Shown here piece after piece: positions 6,196 through 7,982 of a stretch of 7,982 nt of DNA. The DNA is taken from positions 18,827-26,808 of the forward strand of contig DMTU01000224.1 in NCBI GenBank assembly GCA_003476595.1, given 5' to 3'. Positions within the stretch are counted from its first letter, which is position 1. The number at the start of each line of letters is the position of its first letter. A program made the position numbers and the translations under genes. The stretch is from Acidimicrobiaceae bacterium (GTDB taxonomy: Bacteria; Actinomycetota; Acidimicrobiia; Acidimicrobiales; Salinilacustritrichaceae). The notes under the pieces are model-generated. The model was not told where the DNA came from, did not search any database, and worked only from the letters and a program-made list of their open reading frames with translations.

Positions 6196-6200
6196 GTGGT

Positions 6201-6205
6201 CCTCC
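6201..6205 (-). promoter_or_regulatory. Ribosome binding site of bpa
   Basis: GGAGG on the minus strand, five bases before the GTG at 6195, is the strongest Shine-Dalgarno sequence noticed in the window. It decides the non-ATG start. Confidence 0.75.
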
Positions 6206-6235
6206 AGGGGTCGTCGGCGGGGCGGCCGGAGCCGC

Positions 6236-7339
6236 TCAGGCGGTGGCGGCGAGGAACGGGACGAGCATCTCGTCCGCGGTCAGCGAGCCGTGGCGACCGA
6301 TGAGCTGGTACGGACCGGTGTCGGCCGGATCCACGTAGGCCACGGGCTCGCGGGCGACCAGGGCGACGTCGCCCAGGCGGGCCCGCACGTGGTCGAGGAC
6401 GCGAGGGCCGAACCATCCCTCGTCGACCATCTGGTCGCGGCTCAGCACCCAGCCGGTGTCGGTGTGGGCCTCGGCGGCCTCGAGCAGCTGGCGGGCGCGA
6501 CCCGGGCGGGCGTGGAGCCAGCGGAAGCGGCCCTCGCCGCTCTGCATCGACAGGTGGGGGCGCACACCGGGGTCCAGCTCGACGAGCCGGTCGCCGACCT
6601 CGACCTGGCCGTGGTCGGCGGTGATGGCGAGCACGGTGCCGGCGGGCAGCACCTCGAGCAGGTCGGCCACGAGGTGGTCGACCCAGCGCAGCTCGTTGTC
6701 GTAGTGGTCGGCGAGGCCGTACTCGTGGGCGACCTTGTCGATGCCCTCGTAGTAGGCGTACACGAAGGGCTCGCCGCTGCGGACGAGGCGGTTGACCTCG
6801 GTGACGAGCGTGCCCATCGTGCGGTAGCCCACGAAGCGGGTGCCGCCGAGGTGGGCGTCGGTGAAGCCGGTCTCGGAGAACTCGGCCTTGGTGACCACCG
6901 GCGGGCGCTGGCCGCCGAAGGGCTCGTGGAGCTGGAACTCGCCGGGCGGCATGGACCGGCGGGCGTCGCCGTCGGCCGTCGCCCAGCGCAGCACGTTGAG
7001 GACGTGGCCCTCGATCGACATGCGGTAGCCGATGACCCCGTGCTCGCCGGGCGGCATGCCGCTGACGATGGACGTCAGGGCGGTGGACGTGGTCGACGGG
7101 GCCACCGTGGACACCGGGCCGCCCTGCATGACGGAGGTGATGGTGGGGGCGAGCGCACGCCGGTCCTGCAGCTGGTTCCAGCCGAGGCCGTCGAGGGTGA
7201 GCAGCACGGTGGACTGCTCGGCACCCGCGAGGGCACGGGGCACCCAGTCCGCGAGCTCGTCGGGGGGGTCCTGGACCACGGCGGCCACGTTGCACACGCA
7301 GGCACCGGCGTAGTCAGGGATGAGCGGTTCATCAGCCAC
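6236..7339 (-). CDS. Alkaline-phosphatase-superfamily phosphodiesterase / nucleotide pyrophosphatase (367 aa)
   Basis: This is a two-metal hydrolase of the type I phosphodiesterase/nucleotide pyrophosphatase group. The metal and nucleophile pattern is complete in order: LLTLDGLG (D50), the nucleophile region STVAPSTTSTAL (Thr/Ser near 83-84), GIDKVAHEYG (D201, H205), ITADHGQ (D242, H243) and GRHGSLTADEMLVPF (H350). The segment IVSGMPPGEHGVIGYRMS (91-108) is also typical. No signal peptide or membrane helix is seen, so a cytoplasmic location is likely, and the substrate cannot be told from sequence. The GTG at 7339 (VADEPLIP) was chosen because the frame further upstream runs antisense through the Rrf2 gene and loses protein-like composition. 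A TAGCGT box ends eight bases before this GTG, and only a weak GGCGGG lies close by. It is the first gene of a likely operon with bpa. Confidence 0.9.
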   Translation of the reverse strand: MADEPLIPDYAGACVCNVAAVVQDPPDELADWVPRALAGAEQSTVLLTLDGLGWNQLQDRRALAPTITSVMQGGPVSTVAPSTTSTALTSIVSGMPPGEHGVIGYRMSIEGHVLNVLRWATADGDARRSMPPGEFQLHEPFGGQRPPVVTKAEFSETGFTDAHLGGTRFVGYRTMGTLVTEVNRLVRSGEPFVYAYYEGIDKVAHEYGLADHYDNELRWVDHLVADLLEVLPAGTVLAITADHGQVEVGDRLVELDPGVRPHLSMQSGEGRFRWLHARPGRARQLLEAAEAHTDTGWVLSRDQMVDEGWFGPRVLDHVRARLGDVALVAREPVAYVDPADTGPYQLIGRHGSLTADEMLVPFLAATA

Positions 7340-7347
7340 TGCCCGCC

Positions 7348-7353
7348 ACGCTA
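7348..7353 (-). promoter_or_regulatory. Possible -10 box of the phosphodiesterase-bpa operon
   Basis: TAGCGT on the minus strand fits TAnnnT and ends eight bases before the GTG at 7339, consistent with a leaderless or near-leaderless transcript. No good -35 was found at the usual distance. Confidence 0.3.
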
Positions 7354-7366
7354 GCGACCGCCACCG

Positions 7367-7395
7367 CGGACACCGCCACCAGGGGTGCCTACGAT
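7367..7395 (+). promoter_or_regulatory. Promoter of the Rrf2-family gene, probably leaderless
   Basis: CGGACA at 7367-7372 (compare TTGACA) and TACGAT at 7390-7395 are separated by exactly 17 bases. The ATG at 7403 follows seven bases after the -10, so transcription would begin at or next to the start codon. This argues for the 7403 start over the in-frame ATG at 7394 or GTG at 7385, both of which overlap the -10 box or lie upstream of it. The counter-argument is an AGGGG at 7381-7385 that could serve as a ribosome site for 7394. Confidence 0.5.
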
Positions 7396-7402
7396 GCCCG
7401 CC

Positions 7403-7870
7403 ATGCGCGTGTCGACCAGAGGGGACTACGCCAGCAGGGCCCTGCTGTCGCTCGCCCTCGACGGCGTGGACACCCCCGTGTCGGTCCGGGACATCGCCGC
7501 TCGCACCGGGTTGCCCCAGCCCTACCTCGAGCAGATCCTGCTCGCGCTGAAGGGCGCCGGGCTGGTCCGCTCCAAGCGCGGCGTCGGCGGGGGCTACGTC
7601 CTGGCCCGGTCCCCCGAGGACATCACCCTCGGCGACATCGTGTCCGCCGTCGACGGGCCCATCACCCTCGGCGACTTCGGCGAGCCCCACACCGACGGGG
7701 CCTGCGACCACCAGGGGCAGTGCGTGCTGCTGGCGGTCTGGGCCGACGTGGGCGAGCACATGCGCCGCCACCTCGACGGCCTCCACCTGGCCGACCTGGC
7801 CCGCATGGCCAACGGCGAGCAGCCCTGGCCGGCGCCGCCCCACGACGACCACGACGCAGCGGTCAGCTGA
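7403..7870 (+). CDS. Rrf2-family transcriptional regulator, two-cysteine variant (155 aa)
   Basis: This is a winged-helix DNA-binding regulator of the family that includes IscR, NsrR and RsrR. The N-terminal half is typical: MRVSTRGDYASRALLSLA, then VSVRDIAARTGLPQPYLEQIL (27-47, recognition helix region), LVRSKRGVGGGYVLARSPEDITLGDIV (54-80, wing) and VDGPI. The cluster-binding loop has C101 and C107 (ACDHQGQC) just before the conserved LLAVW. IscR-type proteins have a third cysteine six residues earlier; here that position is Pro95, with His96 next to it. Asp8, the non-cysteine ligand in Streptomyces NsrR, is present in RGDYA. A cluster with non-cysteine ligands, as in NsrR or RsrR, or no cluster at all, are both possible. 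It is divergent from the phosphodiesterase-bpa operon with a 63-base gap, so it may control that operon as well as itself (inference). Confidence 0.9.
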   Translation: MRVSTRGDYASRALLSLALDGVDTPVSVRDIAARTGLPQPYLEQILLALKGAGLVRSKRGVGGGYVLARSPEDITLGDIVSAVDGPITLGDFGEPHTDGACDHQGQCVLLAVWADVGEHMRRHLDGLHLADLARMANGEQPWPAPPHDDHDAAVS

Positions 7871-7982
7871 GGCGGGCGAGGACCTCGCGCAGGTCGGCAG
7901 GGAGGGGGCTGTCGGCCTCGACCGGCTGACCGGTGACCGGGTGGCGGAAGGCGAGGTGCTCGGCGTGGAGGAACTGGCGGGG
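7863..7982 (-). CDS. RluA/RluD-family 23S rRNA pseudouridine synthase, C-terminal 39 residues only
   Basis: The frame is open from the right edge and ends with TGA at 7865-7863. The visible tail is PRQFLHAEHLAFRHPVTG followed by QPVEADSPLPADLREVLARLS. The pattern RQFLHA..LAF.HP.TG...E...PLP.DL is the standard C-terminus of this enzyme family, which isomerises uridine in ribosomal RNA. The catalytic domain lies outside the window. Its stop overlaps the stop of the convergent Rrf2 gene by eight bases. Nearness to dnaE on the same strand resembles the lspA, pseudouridine synthase, dnaE1 neighbourhood of mycobacteria. Confidence 0.82.
   Translation of the reverse strand, partial: PRQFLHAEHLAFRHPVTGQPVEADSPLPADLREVLARLS

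Noticed and set aside
7340..7852. Upstream extension of the phosphodiesterase frame to 7852
   Set aside because: It would run antisense through the whole Rrf2 gene, and its translation has no domain. The family-like sequence begins at VADEPLIP.
1..7982. tRNA, rRNA, riboswitch, CRISPR array, transposase or prophage genes
   Set aside because: None was recognised by reading both strands. The intein is the only mobile element supported.

Overview
The window is very GC-rich, and almost every codon in the real genes ends in G or C. It carries a proteasome activator of the Bpa/PafE family, a dnaE with actinobacterial wording, and promoter-like TAnnnT boxes 6-8 bases before starts, a spacing suited to leaderless transcripts. 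Together these point to a high-GC actinobacterium that has a 20S proteasome, possibly of the Acidimicrobiia (inference). No RNA genes, CRISPR array, insertion sequence or prophage were seen.

Layout. Positions 1-4103 (minus) hold dnaE, the replicative DNA polymerase III alpha subunit, which runs off the left edge. It is interrupted in frame by a 408-residue intein (630-1853) with splicing blocks at both ends and a LAGLIDADG homing-endonuclease core. Positions 4104-4252 are the dnaE upstream region, with four DnaA-box-like words, a 16-bp palindrome and a perfect 10-bp inverted repeat. Positions 4253-5113 (minus) encode a four-helix membrane protein with a degenerate GGDEF-like domain. Positions 5177-5653 (plus) encode a small membrane-anchored or exported protein of unknown function. 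Positions 5680-6195 (minus, bpa) and 6236-7339 (minus, an alkaline-phosphatase-superfamily phosphodiesterase) form a likely two-gene operon. Positions 7403-7870 (plus) encode an Rrf2-family regulator. Its stop codon shares an 8-bp palindrome with the stop of an RluA/RluD-type pseudouridine synthase entering from the right edge (7863-7982, minus).

How the parts relate. dnaE is essential for replication, so the cell should depend on the intein splicing itself out. The intein sits in the fingers motif LRKA/CGKK. The intein and about 370 bp of dnaE just 5' of it use visibly more A/T-ending codons than the rest of dnaE. That is what co-conversion during homing would leave. A second, separate 51-bp patch of A/T-ending codons, including a TTA, lies in the PHP domain. 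The DnaA-like boxes in front of dnaE suggest that the initiator protein may tune polymerase expression. The other genes look like ordinary chromosomal housekeeping and regulatory genes. The order pseudouridine synthase then dnaE resembles the lspA-rluD-dnaE neighbourhood of other actinobacteria, with extra genes in between.
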